From Elephas maximus indicus (lineage: Eukaryota > Chordata > Mammalia > Proboscidea > Elephantidae): a stretch of DNA of 64,000 nucleotides. The position numbers and the translations under genes were made by a program. The notes under the pieces were generated by a model. The model was not told the DNA's origin, did no database searches, and saw only the letters and a program-made list of their open reading frames with translations. Each line of letters opens with the position of its first letter. Position 1 is the stretch's first letter. Below are positions 58,101 to 63,341 of the stretch, piece after piece. The stretch is taken from contig NC_064821.1 of the NCBI RefSeq assembly GCF_024166365.1, forward strand, positions 50,929,093 through 50,993,092. The letters are read 5' to 3'.

Positions 58101-59838
58101 ATGTACTTAAGTCTTGCATAGACCCTCTATACATCCTGTGGTTGAACAAGCCAATTTAGCAAACACAGCCACATCCCTCTTCTGAATACAGGACTCCACT
58201 GCTGCCCCAGGGAGCACCACGACAGATTTGTGAAACCTCCCGAATGCCAAGCTTGGACATCAAGTGGCTTTAACGCAGCACCTCATTAACCTAGCGAGCT
58301 TGCTCAGGTTTCTCTAGATGAGGCTGAACAGCCTTCTGCCCTACCAGTGAAGCATCTCACAGCTCAGTGGTATGCTGGGAAATTACATTTTCCTCTAAAC
58401 AACTGTAGATGGCCATTACGCAGACAGGAGACAGGATTAGACAAACAGCTTGCCTGTTTCACTCAGGCAATACCTTTGCCTCAAGAGGCAGGAGATAAAT
58501 ATTTTAAGAGGCTCTGTTATAACAGAAAGATGGGCCAGGTCACGGCACACTGGTCTCTGTGTCATGCTAGATTGGGGACATGGTCGCATCCAGGAAGAAA
58601 TATGCACTTTCCCTGGTGGGGTGAGCATGTATCAAATGCCAGGATTCCCAAGACCATCTGCAGAAAAGATATCAGCTTCATTAGCTGCAAACTGCAGGGC
58701 TGCAGATTTTACAAGGCATTTTCCTGCCTTTCACTTCAGGACATCAGCTCATCCATTCTCCATGCCTTTGGGCAAAAGCAAATACCAAAAGATGACTCCT
58801 AAGGAAGTAATTTGTTTTGAAAAATGTTTTGGCTCAATCTCAGGGCTCAGGAAAGAAAAAGATGTAAGCTCTGTGACTCAAGTGGGCTAGAATGGAAGTG
58901 GGAGGTTGTATAATCTTCCTCTGGACTCTACAGTTGAAGGTTTTCACCTGGGACACCCTATGGCCCTTCTATCCTTTCATCAAGCACATCTCTGAAACAG
59001 ACACTGCTAATCCTCATCAGCAAGGGCTAAGTGTCAGCAATCCACATGCATCTGTTGGGATTAAATGAAATCTTGGCTTTAAATAATCTGGGAGTGGAGG
59101 AGAGGTGGAGGAAGGGCTGGGGTAACAGGGAGGGGAACAGAGAAAACAAAACTGTCAAAATGTTTATAACTGTTGAAGAAGGTGAAGGGCATGGGGGTTC
59201 ATTATACTATTTACATGTTAGAAAAGTTCTACAATAAAAATGAATAAGACAGACAGCTGCCTTTTCCCTTTACACCTGCTTGGAATAAAGACACGATCGG
59301 TGGAGCTTCAGCAATCATACTGGATCATGAGGTGGACTTGAAAATGGAGGTCCCATGCTAAGAAAGCAGAAATATGGAAAAAGGCTAATGATGATGGAGA
59401 ATAGAATACCAGTTCGGACAACCTACCTCTGGATTTTATTTACAAGAGAGAAAAGGGAACCAGTAACGTGTTTAAGCCAAGTAAAAACAAACCAACCCTA
59501 CTCAATCTCGGTTTTGATGCTTGCTCACTGTTCTGCTCGACCTTCCTGTGAAGTTAGTCAAAATCGTCAGGTAGAGAGAAAAGACAGATGGAAGATGGAG
59601 AAGCAGGTAGACACAGGCTGTTTTTACAATCTGTAGACATGACATTTCCACCTCTGACATAGTGCCTTACTTTTCAGATGCATGCTCCATCCTCGCTCTC
59701 CCCATCTTAACTGGGGTGCCTGTGAGGAAAACCTTACCTAAACCCCATGCGGCTGCAGCAGCCATCCGGGCCATCTTGGCCTGAGTTTCATCATTAACCA
59801 GGGTCCACTTTTCACAACACTGCTGGTGGAGCTGCCCC
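25165..59838 (-). CDS. MTOR: MTOR, 3' half of gene (exons 31-58), serine/threonine kinase of mTORC1/mTORC2
   Basis: MTOR encodes the PIKK-family kinase that forms mTORC1 (with RPTOR) and mTORC2 (with RICTOR) and couples nutrients and growth factors to translation, autophagy and growth. The 28 exons join in frame into 1060 complete codons plus a stop, corresponding to human residues ~1490-2549. In order they give the FAT domain (to about 1982), FRB (about 2025-2114, with S2035, W2101 and F2108 present), the kinase domain (about 2182-2516) and FATC (last 33 residues, ending CPFW). Catalytic features are present: K2187, E2190, D2338, H2340, N2343 and the DFG D2357. S2448 and S2481 are conserved. 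All junctions are GT..AG and no frameshift or stop is seen. Exon 39 has one codon more than my recall of human. Exons 1-30 lie beyond the right edge. Confidence 0.98.
25899..26004 (-). CDS. MTOR: MTOR exon 57 (FATC)
   Basis: 106 bases, (G)[14 protein letters not shown] to CQCYIG plus two bases of W2545 (2510-2545). It contains most of FATC. Two conservative changes from human as I recall it are visible: D2517E and T2523I. Acceptor CCTAG, donor GTGAGT. Confidence 0.96.
26005..26612. other. MTOR intron 56, unique part
   Basis: No exon, RNA gene or clear repeat seen next to exon 57. Confidence 0.45.
26613..26780 (+). mobile_element. AfroSINE, well preserved
   Basis: Head aaccctggtggcgtagtggt, B box gtttgaatctacc, tail cgctatgaatcggaatcgac. 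The direct repeat gatgtgtaa flanks it at about 26603 and 26780, indicating a target-site duplication. Confidence 0.9.
26880..27990 (+). repeat. L2 LINE, long 3' fragment(s)
   Basis: A C/T-rich sequence with the typical order of L2 3' landmarks: cctggacgatggcaggaacc, ctccacacagcagccagagc, cttcagtagcttcccactgc, ggcccttgcatatgctattt, cgtaagccccgtgaactg and agcatctagcacttgg. A poly-A of 18 bases interrupts it near 27032. It lies in MTOR intron 56. Confidence 0.65.
27995..28115 (-). repeat. MIR fragment
   Basis: Reverse MIR: gctaagtgctttgcattcca, ctgcagatgaagagacagag, tgtcacacaggaagtaaaca. Confidence 0.6.
28584..28664 (-). CDS. MTOR: MTOR exon 56
   Basis: 81 bases, (I)[15 protein letters not shown] to RVRDKLT plus one base of G2510 (2483-2510), end of the kinase domain. 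Acceptor TCTAG, donor GTGAGT. Confidence 0.96.
28942..29022 (-). CDS. MTOR: MTOR exon 55
   Basis: 81 bases completing E2456 then [16 protein letters not shown] to ESIHSF plus one base (to 2483). It contains the autophosphorylation site S2481. Acceptor TCTAG, donor GTAAGT. Confidence 0.96.
29393..29597 (-). mobile_element. AfroSINE, older long form
   Basis: The minus strand has the SINE head (ggagaccctggttggtacaa) and a longer body with the aagatcacagccctttcttt region. It lies in MTOR intron 54. Confidence 0.75.
30183..30351 (-). mobile_element. AfroSINE
   Basis: The plus strand runs from ttgctgttgttaggtgccat to ccaccagggctcc, with actgccccacagggtttcca between. Confidence 0.87.
30415..30990. 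repeat. Minisatellite, 42/43-bp unit, about 14 copies, MTOR intron 54
   Basis: The unit opens gatactctcacccagcgcca and continues with ggatgccaggcatgtttat plus a short linker. Copies start at 30415, 30458, 30501, 30544, 30587, 30629, 30671, 30713, 30756, 30799, 30842, 30884, 30926 and 30969. Linkers alternate between tataaat (43-bp spacing) and tatcat or tatcac (mostly 42). Copies are very similar, with a few substitutions. Both strands lack frequent stops, which explains the open frames across it. Confidence 0.97.
31405..31500 (+). mobile_element. AfroSINE, 3'-truncated
   Basis: Head gaaacctggtggcgcagtgg and ctgctaactgaaaggtcagc, then a shortened body ending near gtctgtgtaaagtg. It lies next to exon 54. 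Confidence 0.78.
31685..31750 (-). CDS. MTOR: MTOR exon 54 (regulatory loop, S2448)
   Basis: 66 bases, (T)[16 protein letters not shown] to SQSV plus one base (2434-2456). The phosphorylation sites T2446 and S2448 are conserved. Residue 2452 is Ser here (AGC); I recall Gly in human. Acceptor CCTAG, donor GTGGGT. Confidence 0.95.
   Translation of the reverse strand, partial: QIPKATSDPEQGQIPTLPASQ
31751..32444. other. MTOR intron 53, no recognised element
   Basis: AT-rich unique intron sequence. I see no exon or repeat that I can name. Confidence 0.45.
32445..32580 (-). CDS. MTOR: MTOR exon 53
   Basis: 136 bases, [14 protein letters not shown] to LLNWRLMD plus one base (2389-2434), kinase C-lobe, including E2419. 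Acceptor TGCAG, donor GTGAGT. Confidence 0.96.
32966..33040 (-). CDS. MTOR: MTOR exon 52
   Basis: 75 bases, 25 codons, [15 protein letters not shown] to LTNAME (2364-2388), activation loop and following helix. Acceptor TGTAG, donor GTGAGT. Confidence 0.96.
33523..33595 (-). CDS. MTOR: MTOR exon 51 (catalytic and activation loops)
   Basis: 73 bases completing R2339 then [24 protein letters not shown] (to 2363). H2340, N2343 and the DFG D2357 are intact, so the encoded kinase should be active. Acceptor AAAG, donor GTGAAC. Confidence 0.96.
33681..33899. mobile_element. hAT-type non-autonomous DNA transposon (MER family)
   Basis: Ends are inverted: gtcagcaaactacagccc at the left and aatgtttgctgacctat at the right. 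The body has ggccaaatccagcccaccac, aaagttttattggaacacag and gaccatatggcccgcaagcc, the widely spread mammalian element of this type. An 8-bp duplication gctaggcc/tctaggcc (one mismatch) flanks it at 33673-33680 and 33900-33907, as hAT elements make. I am not sure of the exact MER name. Confidence 0.75.
33900..34710. other. MTOR intron 50, no recognised element
   Basis: AT-rich intron sequence with T- and A-runs. I see no gene. Confidence 0.4.
34711..34793 (-). CDS. MTOR: MTOR exon 50 (kinase, catalytic loop start)
   Basis: 83 bases, [14 protein letters not shown] to YILGLGD plus two bases of R2339 (2312-2339). It contains catalytic D2338. Acceptor TCTAG, donor GTGAGC. Confidence 0.96.
34955..35012 (+). 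mobile_element. AfroSINE 3' tail fragment
   Basis: Only the tail remains: ggattgctatgagtcggaat followed by cgattcgacggcactgggta. Confidence 0.7.
35076..35240 (-). mobile_element. AfroSINE
   Basis: Complete minus-strand copy from aacccaaaccaaacccactg (tail) to ccaccagggtttcc (head). It sits inside or at the edge of an older L1 fragment. Confidence 0.87.
35650..35862 (+). mobile_element. AfroSINE, long form
   Basis: Head gtccctgggtggagcaaatg, B box gttcaaacccacc, body aaaggtcacagccttgaaaa, tail tggaatcaactcgatggcag then ctaacaac. Confidence 0.85.
36025..36068 (+). mobile_element. AfroSINE tail fragment
   Basis: gaatcgactcaacggcaata followed by cgtttggtctttgg. Only the 3' end is present. Confidence 0.6.
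36267..36389 (-). CDS. MTOR: MTOR exon 49 (kinase domain, LBE region)
   Basis: 123 bases, 41 codons, [14 protein letters not shown] to WLKSPSSE (2271-2311), covering the mLST8-binding insertion. The acceptor is TGTAG. The donor reads GAG|GTTCCT, which departs from consensus at +3 to +5 and is the weakest donor seen in this gene. Confidence 0.95.
36390..37008. other. MTOR intron 48, no recognised element
   Basis: Unique intron sequence with no exon or named repeat seen. Confidence 0.4.
37009..37156 (-). CDS. MTOR: MTOR exon 48 (kinase domain)
   Basis: 148 bases, (S)[14 protein letters not shown] to NIEHRIMLR (2221-2270). It includes the hinge-region [13 protein letters not shown]. Acceptor GCCAG, donor GTATGT. 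Confidence 0.96.
37468..37718 (+). mobile_element. AfroSINE, rearranged
   Basis: Head accctgggtggcacaagcgg, then an A-run of about 14 inside the body near 37590, and two successive copies of the tail (gggttgacttgatggcacc and gaactgacttgagggcaa). Confidence 0.8.
38049..38184 (-). CDS. MTOR: MTOR exon 47 (kinase N-lobe)
   Basis: 136 bases, (G)[15 protein letters not shown] to [12 protein letters not shown] (2176-2221). K2187 (ATP contact) and E2190 are present, as is S2215. Acceptor CACAG, donor GTATTC. Confidence 0.96.
38280..38330 (-). mobile_element. AfroSINE or RTE tail fragment
   Basis: The plus strand has ccactgctgtccagtcgatt and tgactcatagtgaccctata only. Confidence 0.6.
38502..38527. 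repeat. (ATC)n microsatellite
   Basis: Run of cat units (catcatcatcatcatcacca) in MTOR intron 46. Short, and outside the exons. Confidence 0.85.
38530..39641. other. MTOR intron 46, unique remainder
   Basis: No exon or clear repeat seen. Confidence 0.4.
39642..39816 (-). CDS. MTOR: MTOR exon 46
   Basis: 175 bases, [14 protein letters not shown] to PRKLTLM plus one base of G2176 (2118-2176). Start of the kinase N-lobe. Acceptor CACAG, donor GTAAGG. Confidence 0.96.
40028..40162 (-). CDS. MTOR: MTOR exon 45 (FRB, second part)
   Basis: 135 bases, 45 codons, [15 protein letters not shown] to RISKQLPQ (2073-2117). W2101 and F2108 of the rapamycin pocket are present in [12 protein letters not shown]. 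Acceptor CTCAG, donor GTAGGC. Confidence 0.96.
40325..40520 (-). mobile_element. AfroSINE, long form
   Basis: The plus strand shows gactcatagcaaccctatag, then ggcagtaatgtttatggaag and cagactgccgtatctttctc, and ends ccaccagggctcc. Confidence 0.87.
40590..40672 (+). mobile_element. AfroSINE 3' fragment
   Basis: cagccttgaaaacctcaagg to gagttggaatcgattggcaa then caaacaac. Confidence 0.7.
40891..41073 (-). CDS. MTOR: MTOR exon 44 (FRB, first part)
   Basis: 183 bases, 61 codons, [16 protein letters not shown] to LKETSFNQ (2012-2072). It encodes the first helices of the FKBP12-rapamycin-binding domain, and the contact residue S2035 (in EEASRLYF) is conserved, so rapamycin sensitivity is expected. 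Acceptor CCCAG, donor GTATGG. Confidence 0.96.
41269..41391 (-). CDS. MTOR: MTOR exon 43
   Basis: 123 bases, 41 codons, [15 protein letters not shown] to NTLVQQAMM (1971-2011). It joins the FAT domain to FRB and includes T1977. Acceptor TCTAG, donor GTGAGT. Confidence 0.96.
41703..41801 (-). CDS. MTOR: MTOR exon 42
   Basis: 99 bases, 33 codons, [14 protein letters not shown] to TDIGRYHPQ (1938-1970), end of FAT. Acceptor ACCAG, donor GTATGT. Confidence 0.96.
42077..42173 (-). CDS. MTOR: MTOR exon 41
   Basis: 97 bases completing R1905 then [14 protein letters not shown] to AIQIDTWLQ (to 1937), FAT domain. Acceptor TCCAG, donor GTAAGG. Confidence 0.96.
42174..42951. other. MTOR intron 40, possible hAT remnant
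   Basis: A weak inverted-end pair (cagtggttcccaaatgtg near 42281 and tttgagaaccacag near 42465) hints at an old MER5-type hAT element. The rest is unique. Confidence 0.35.
42952..43052 (-). CDS. MTOR: MTOR exon 40
   Basis: 101 bases, [14 protein letters not shown] to NLQDTL plus two bases of R1905 (1872-1905), FAT domain. Acceptor AGCAG, donor GTATCA. Confidence 0.96.
43083..43235 (+). repeat. MIR SINE
   Basis: Sense MIR 3' part: gctttctcatctataaaatg, ggttgtggcggttaaatcag, cagtgcctagcgcatagtaa, gcactcaataaatggtaact. Confidence 0.75.
43719..43970 (-). CDS. MTOR: MTOR exon 39 (with Ala/Thr-rich linker)
   Basis: 252 bases, 84 codons, [14 protein letters not shown] to [10 protein letters not shown] (starting at residue 1789). 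The middle is a low-complexity Ala/Thr linker followed by a Ser/Glu-rich stretch ([15 protein letters not shown]). The linker has a short ACTGCC hexamer repeat, and the exon is one codon longer than expected from human numbering (human 1789-1871 is 83 codons). Acceptor CCCAG, donor GTACCC. Confidence 0.96.
44200..44770. repeat. L2-type fragment
   Basis: GA-rich sequence resembling the common L2 segment (aggtgcaaggcatggtcctt, catcagggagggcttcctgg, tgccaggcccgggaggtccc). Family and orientation are uncertain. It lies in MTOR intron 38. Confidence 0.4.
45205..45275 (-). mobile_element. RTE 3' terminal fragment
   Basis: gttgttgttagttgccactg then gactcatggcgactcaatgt and ataacagaacaaac, the extreme RTE 3' end only. 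Confidence 0.7.
45340..45440. repeat. L2/MIR-type fragment
   Basis: ttcattcaacaaatacctc-type sequence with gggccaggcactgagttatg and gaacaagacagaaacag. Confidence 0.5.
45441..46525. other. MTOR intron 38, unique part
   Basis: No exon or named repeat seen. Confidence 0.4.
46526..46643 (-). CDS. MTOR: MTOR exon 38
   Basis: 118 bases, completing R1749 then [14 protein letters not shown] to HDRSWYK (1749-1788), FAT domain. Acceptor TTTAG, donor GTAACC. Confidence 0.96.
47020..47200 (-). repeat. MIR SINE
   Basis: Reverse MIR: ttttatacgatgaggaaact, cagcacagaggggaataact, ctggaccactacactgtacg. Confidence 0.65.
47459..47574 (-). CDS. MTOR: MTOR exon 37
   Basis: 116 bases, [14 protein letters not shown] to ELHKLMA plus two bases of R1749 (1711-1749), FAT domain. 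Gln/His-rich. Acceptor CACAG, donor GTGAGG. Confidence 0.96.
47575..49839. other. MTOR intron 36, left part
   Basis: Largely unique. A simple (AAC)n(AT)n(AC)n tract lies at about 48949-48986. A weak MIR-like stretch lies near 49636-49745. No gene is supported. Confidence 0.45.
49840..50035 (-). mobile_element. AfroSINE, long form
   Basis: The plus strand shows cagtgccatttagtcaaatt, gtagaattgctccatagagt, gtaatctttacggaagcaga, gtgggttcgaactaccaacc. Confidence 0.82.
50036..51002. other. MTOR intron 36, middle part
   Basis: An open frame at 50080-50655 has no recognisable protein similarity and crosses a purine run (gaaaaagaaaaaagaaaaga), so I do not call a gene. Confidence 0.4.
51003..51212 (-). 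mobile_element. AfroSINE, long form
   Basis: The plus strand runs from aaaccaaaacaaaacccatt to ccaccaggtttcc with gtaatctgtgcagaaacaga between. It abuts the RTE copy. Confidence 0.87.
51223..52803 (-). mobile_element. RTE LINE, 5'-truncated
   Basis: The 3' end is at the left. The minus-strand frame at 51880-52209 carries the RT region with [17 protein letters not shown] and the catalytic [15 protein letters not shown]. Another frame (52510-52797) has [18 protein letters not shown] upstream in RT. The duplication tcttctctt flanks it at 51214-51222 and 52804-52812. It lies in MTOR intron 36, in the same orientation as the gene. Confidence 0.92.
53082..53213 (-). CDS. MTOR: MTOR exon 36
   Basis: 132 bases, 44 codons, [15 protein letters not shown] to NMWKSARK (1667-1710), FAT domain. 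Acceptor TTAAG, donor GTCAGT. The intron on its 3' side (intron 36) is the longest complete MTOR intron here, at about 5.5 kb. Confidence 0.96.
53309..53434 (-). CDS. MTOR: MTOR exon 35
   Basis: 126 bases, 42 codons, [14 protein letters not shown] to CGKSGRL (1625-1666), FAT domain. Acceptor CCCAG, donor GTGAGT. Confidence 0.96.
53610..53770 (+). repeat. MIR SINE
   Basis: Sense MIR: gagcttgaatcctggttcta, ttgggcaagttacttagcct, tgtgaggattaaatgaacta. Confidence 0.8.
53775..55717. other. MTOR intron 34
   Basis: Mostly unique. A possible unnamed ancient element lies at about 53830-54030 (see findings). No gene is supported. Confidence 0.4.
55718..55895 (+). mobile_element. hAT-Charlie MER5-type element, decayed
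   Basis: Begins cagtggttcacagccttggc, contains agcttaaaaagatactgatg and ggtctggggagaggcctggg, and ends near gctaaggttgagaag, the usual layout of a MER5/MER58-like element. Confidence 0.6.
56168..56275 (-). CDS. MTOR: MTOR exon 34
   Basis: 108 bases, 36 codons, [14 protein letters not shown] to RQIWWERLQ (1589-1624), FAT domain. Acceptor ATCAG, donor GTGAGC. Confidence 0.96.
56489..56566 (-). CDS. MTOR: MTOR exon 33
   Basis: 78 bases, 26 codons, [16 protein letters not shown] to SYSRAYG (1563-1588), FAT domain. Acceptor TCTAG, donor GTAAGT. Confidence 0.96.
56567..57808. other. MTOR intron 32, no recognised element
   Basis: Unique sequence. Open frames at 56834-57117 lack coding support. 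Confidence 0.4.
57809..57924 (-). CDS. MTOR: MTOR exon 32
   Basis: 116 bases encoding [15 protein letters not shown] to DLFSLAQQ (residues 1524-1562), FAT domain. Donor GTAAAA. The acceptor CCAG is preceded directly by an alternating TG/CG microsatellite (57929-57980) instead of an ordinary pyrimidine tract. Confidence 0.96.
57929..57980. repeat. (CA/CG)n microsatellite at the MTOR exon 32 acceptor
   Basis: Alternating acacacgcacacgcacacgc repeat of about 50 bases. On the transcribed (minus) strand it is (TG/CG)n and ends two bases before the acceptor AG at 57925-57926. Confidence 0.95.
57981..59030. other. MTOR intron 31, unique part
   Basis: No gene. Overlapping open frames at 58347-58890 show no family I recognise. 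Confidence 0.4.
59031..59250 (+). repeat. Old L1-like 3' end
   Basis: Has tgggagtggaggagaggtgg, then gggttcattatactatttac and ttctacaataaaaatgaata, the terminal layout common in old L1-type 3' ends. The exact family is uncertain. Confidence 0.4.
59738..59838 (-). CDS. MTOR: MTOR exon 31
   Basis: 101 bases completing W1490, then [15 protein letters not shown] to MAAAAAWGL, ending one base into G1524. FAT domain (TPR-like helices). Acceptor TTTAG, donor GTAAGG. The next exon upstream is outside the window. Confidence 0.96.
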
Positions 59839-61118
59839 CTAAAGAAGAATCACACAGTCAGATTAACCAAAAATCACCTCCATAACCTGCCAATTTTCCT
59901 CTCCAACTCCTTGGGTCAGCTGGGGACCATAGAGGAACTGGCATGATAGGGGCCTGTCTAGAATTGGAAGCCTTTAAATAAAAAGCACATCCTACTGAGT
60001 CACCTGATAGAGAAGGAAACAGGTTATTTGCTGTTTCTATGGCCTGGTGCTTATAATTTGTCTGAGGGTGAGTTAGTCAAAGACAGGGACCGTGTCTAAC
60101 TCTATGTGATGTGAAATGTTCCTGAACATCTGGCCTGTTCATGAATATTAAATAACTTCTCTCCCAAGCCAATGGACTCTGGGCTCTTTCCCTTTGGCAG
60201 GTCTACAGAGAAAGCAATCTGAAGAGACACATCTGGACATTCATTTTGGGCTCAAAGCTATAGGGAGAGCTGGCTCTTCAAAGTATAATACAAATGGCTT
60301 CAGTCTGAAAATGAAACCCACATGAGATCAATCTGCACAGAAGGCAGGGTCTACAATGGTCACATCTATCAGAAATCCAGGTGCTGCTAATTCTCAGAAT
60401 TTTTCACAATTACCATGAGCGTGGGTAACGACTGTGATACTGAAATATGAATTGTGCTTAACAGGCTCCAATACGCAAAGTGAGTGGAAGCCCTTTCAAG
60501 AACAGGGACTTTCTATTAACTCTTAGAACTGTTGCCTTCCCATGTTCCACTTGGGAGTGAAAGGAAATAAAACTCTACTGCTGTGCAAACATGAGCCCCT
60601 ACTATCAAGCGGAGTTTAAGACTCAGCTAGGAGATGCTGTAATTTTTCCTGCTTTCTGAAAGAGATGCTGCAGGACGTTTTAACATGACTTTGGGAGTCG
60701 ATTCAAGAGAAAAGGCACCAACAAGTCCAAGTGGTTTGGCTTAGGAGCTGTGTGGGACATGGGCTGCGCTGCACTAGAAGATAACGTAGGGGGAAAGTGC
60801 TGATGGGATCTAGGTTAAGCTCACTGAGCGCTGACTGGTGACCACGTCTAGACCTGCTCAGTGCCTCCATCCAGTATCGCAGAATGGAGGACATTAACTT
60901 CACTGTTTCTGGCACATGATCAAGAGAGCCAGAGAGCCACTCTGGCTCAATACAAAGCTGAGACCAAAAGGAACAGACCTGAGGAAGAGGAGCTGGGCAG
61001 CCATGACATCCTAAGTACTTATTCCATAACAGAAGTAGGACAGACCTCAGCTTTGGTCTCCTGCCATCTAAACCTAGAAACCTTCACTACGGGGTCTGGC
61101 TTACGAGTTGGCTTAGAG
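59839..61118. other. MTOR intron 30, left part
   Basis: No exon for residues before W1490 is found here or farther right, so the next upstream exon is beyond the window. I see no named repeat in this part. Confidence 0.45.
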
Positions 61119-61304
61119 CAGTGGTTCTCAAACTGTCATGAGTATTAGCATCCCCTGGAGGGCTCATTCTAACCCAGACTGCTAGGTCCCACCCCAAGTT
61201 TCTGATTTAGCAGGTATGGGAAAGGGCCTGAAAATGTGCACTTGTGACAAAATTTCTAGGTAATGCCGATGCTGCTGATCTAGGGACCAGTTTGAGAACC
61301 ACTG
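61119..61304 (+). mobile_element. MER5A-type hAT element with intact ends
   Basis: 16-bp terminal inverted repeats cagtggttctcaaact and agtttgagaaccactg. An 8-bp duplication gcttagag/gcatagag (one mismatch) flanks it at 61111-61118 and 61305-61312. The body (gtcccaccccaagtttctga) matches MER5A. Confidence 0.88.
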
Positions 61305-61446
61305 GCATAGAGCATAGGAGTAGTTCATCTACTTCTAACTGAAGTAAATGAATATTTTTGTTGGGGTCCTGGCAAGAGGTAGGGAGAAAGAGGCATCATT
61401 GCCGAATGTTCCTTCTACCCCTAGAATCCAAATTTTTAAAAGCTGG

Positions 61447-62665
61447 TTGTTGTTGTTGTTAGGTGCCACCGAGTCGGTTCCAGCTCATAGTGACCCTATG
61501 CACAACAGAATATACTCTGGGAGTGGAGATGAGGTGGAGGAAGGATTGGGGTGACAAGTCCTGTGCCATCCTCACAGTTGTTTCTATGCTTGTGTCCATT
61601 GTTGAAGCCACTGTGTCAATCCATTTCGTTGAGGGTCTTCCTCTCCTTTGTGGACCCTTCACTTTACCAAATATGATGTCCGTCTCCAGGAGTGATCCCT
61701 CCTGATAACATGTCCAAAGTATGTGAGATGTAATCTCGTCATCCTTGCTTCTAAGGAGCATTCTGGTCATACTTCTCCTAAGACAGATCTGTTCATTATT
61801 TTGGCAGTCCATGGTATATTCAATATTCTTCACCGACACCACAATTCAAAGGCGTCAATTCTTTGGTCTTCCTTATTCATTGTCCAGCTTTTATAGGCAC
61901 ATGATGCGACTGAAAATACCATGGCTTGGGTCAGGTGCACCTGAATCCTCAAGATGACATCTTTGCTTTTCAACACTTTAAAGAGATCTCTTGTAGCCGA
62001 TTTGCCCAATGCAATGCATCTTTTGATTTCCTGACTGCTGCTTCCATGGGTGTTGATTGTGGATCCAAGTAAAATGAAGTCCTTGACAACTTCAATCTTT
62101 TCTTCATTTATTGTGTTGCTTTTTATTGGTCTAGTTGTGACGGTTTTTGTTTCCATGTTGAGGTGTAATCCATACTGAAGGCAGGCTGTGGTCTTTGATC
62201 TCCACCCATTAAGTACTTCAAGTCCTCTTCACTTTCAGCAAGCAAGGTTGTGTCATCTGCATAACGCAGGTTGTCAATGAGTCTTCCTCCAATCCTGACG
62301 CCCCGTGCCTCTTCATACAGTCCAGCTTCTTGGATTATTTGCTCAGCATATAGCCTGAATAGTTATGGTGAAAGGATACAACCCAGATGCACACCCTTCC
62401 TGACTTTAAACCATGCAGTATCCCCTTGTTCTGTTTGAACCACTGCCTCTTGATCTATGCACAGGTTCCTCATGAGCACAATTAAGTGTTCTGGAATTCC
62501 CATTCTTTGCAACATTATCTATAATTTGATATGATCCACACAGTCAAATGCCTTTGCATAGTCAACAAAACACAGGTAAACATCTTTCTGGTATTCTCTG
62601 CCTTCAGCCAGGATCCATCTGACATCAGCAATGATATAAGTCGAATGCCTCTTAGCACAGTCAAT
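61447..62665 (-). mobile_element. RTE LINE, 5'-truncated and rearranged
   Basis: The 3' end is at the left (gttgttgttaggtgccaccg). The 9-bp duplication aaaagctgg is at 61438-61446 and 62666-62674. Minus-strand frames such as [20 protein letters not shown] are readable. About 44 foreign bases replace normal sequence near 61516-61559, and the 5' end carries a partial repeat of an RT segment. Confidence 0.88.
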
Positions 62666-62674
62666 AAAAGCTGG

Positions 62675-63341
62675 TGGCCACAGGTAATTCAGCCTACCTC
62701 TGCTCTTCCATCAGGAACACAGCATCTGTGCCACAGGTCTGGAGATTTAGCTTTTCATTCAGATGCAGGGAGCACAGTTGGTGGCTAACCCCCACAAACT
62801 GCTCCTTTAAGAGACAATGCAGCAAGCAATGCAGGAGCAGTACCCTGACAAGGAACACAGGCACTGCCTGCAGGATGGGGCTCTGGGAACAGCAGTCAGA
62901 ACCTGGTCAGTGCACATGGAGACAGAGGCGGGGTTCCTCTTCACAAACATTTGTTACAAAAAGAATGCAGAATATACTAAGTTCTAACCCTCAAAGGGGG
63001 GCAGGGGACAAAATGAAACTGTGGGGCAAGAACTAGGATAAATTTTCTGACAACTCCCACTGCACACCAGGGAGGACTGCCTTCTAGGGCTTTCGCTTTT
63101 CCACCCAATGCAGCAGCAGAACTTAGAAAGTGCTCTTCCGTTAGGAACACCTCAGATGGTTGGTTGCCTATGATCTCCCTTCTGAGGAATCTGTTCTCAA
63201 AGAGCTGGAGGCCAGGTCAGGGACTGTTTGGGGAGAGGGTTTACTGAGAGTGAGGTTCACCTTGGCTGCAGGTGTGCTGTGTGTGCCCTGGGGCTGGGGC
63301 CTAGCTGTTTATTTGTTTTTTTTTAATGGGAGATCTATTTT
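62675..63341. other. MTOR intron 30, unique part
   Basis: No exon or named repeat seen. Confidence 0.4.

Noticed and set aside
58347-58890. Two overlapping open frames of about 150 codons in MTOR intron 31
   Set aside because: Different frames overlap, no family resemblance, and no splice or promoter signals were seen.
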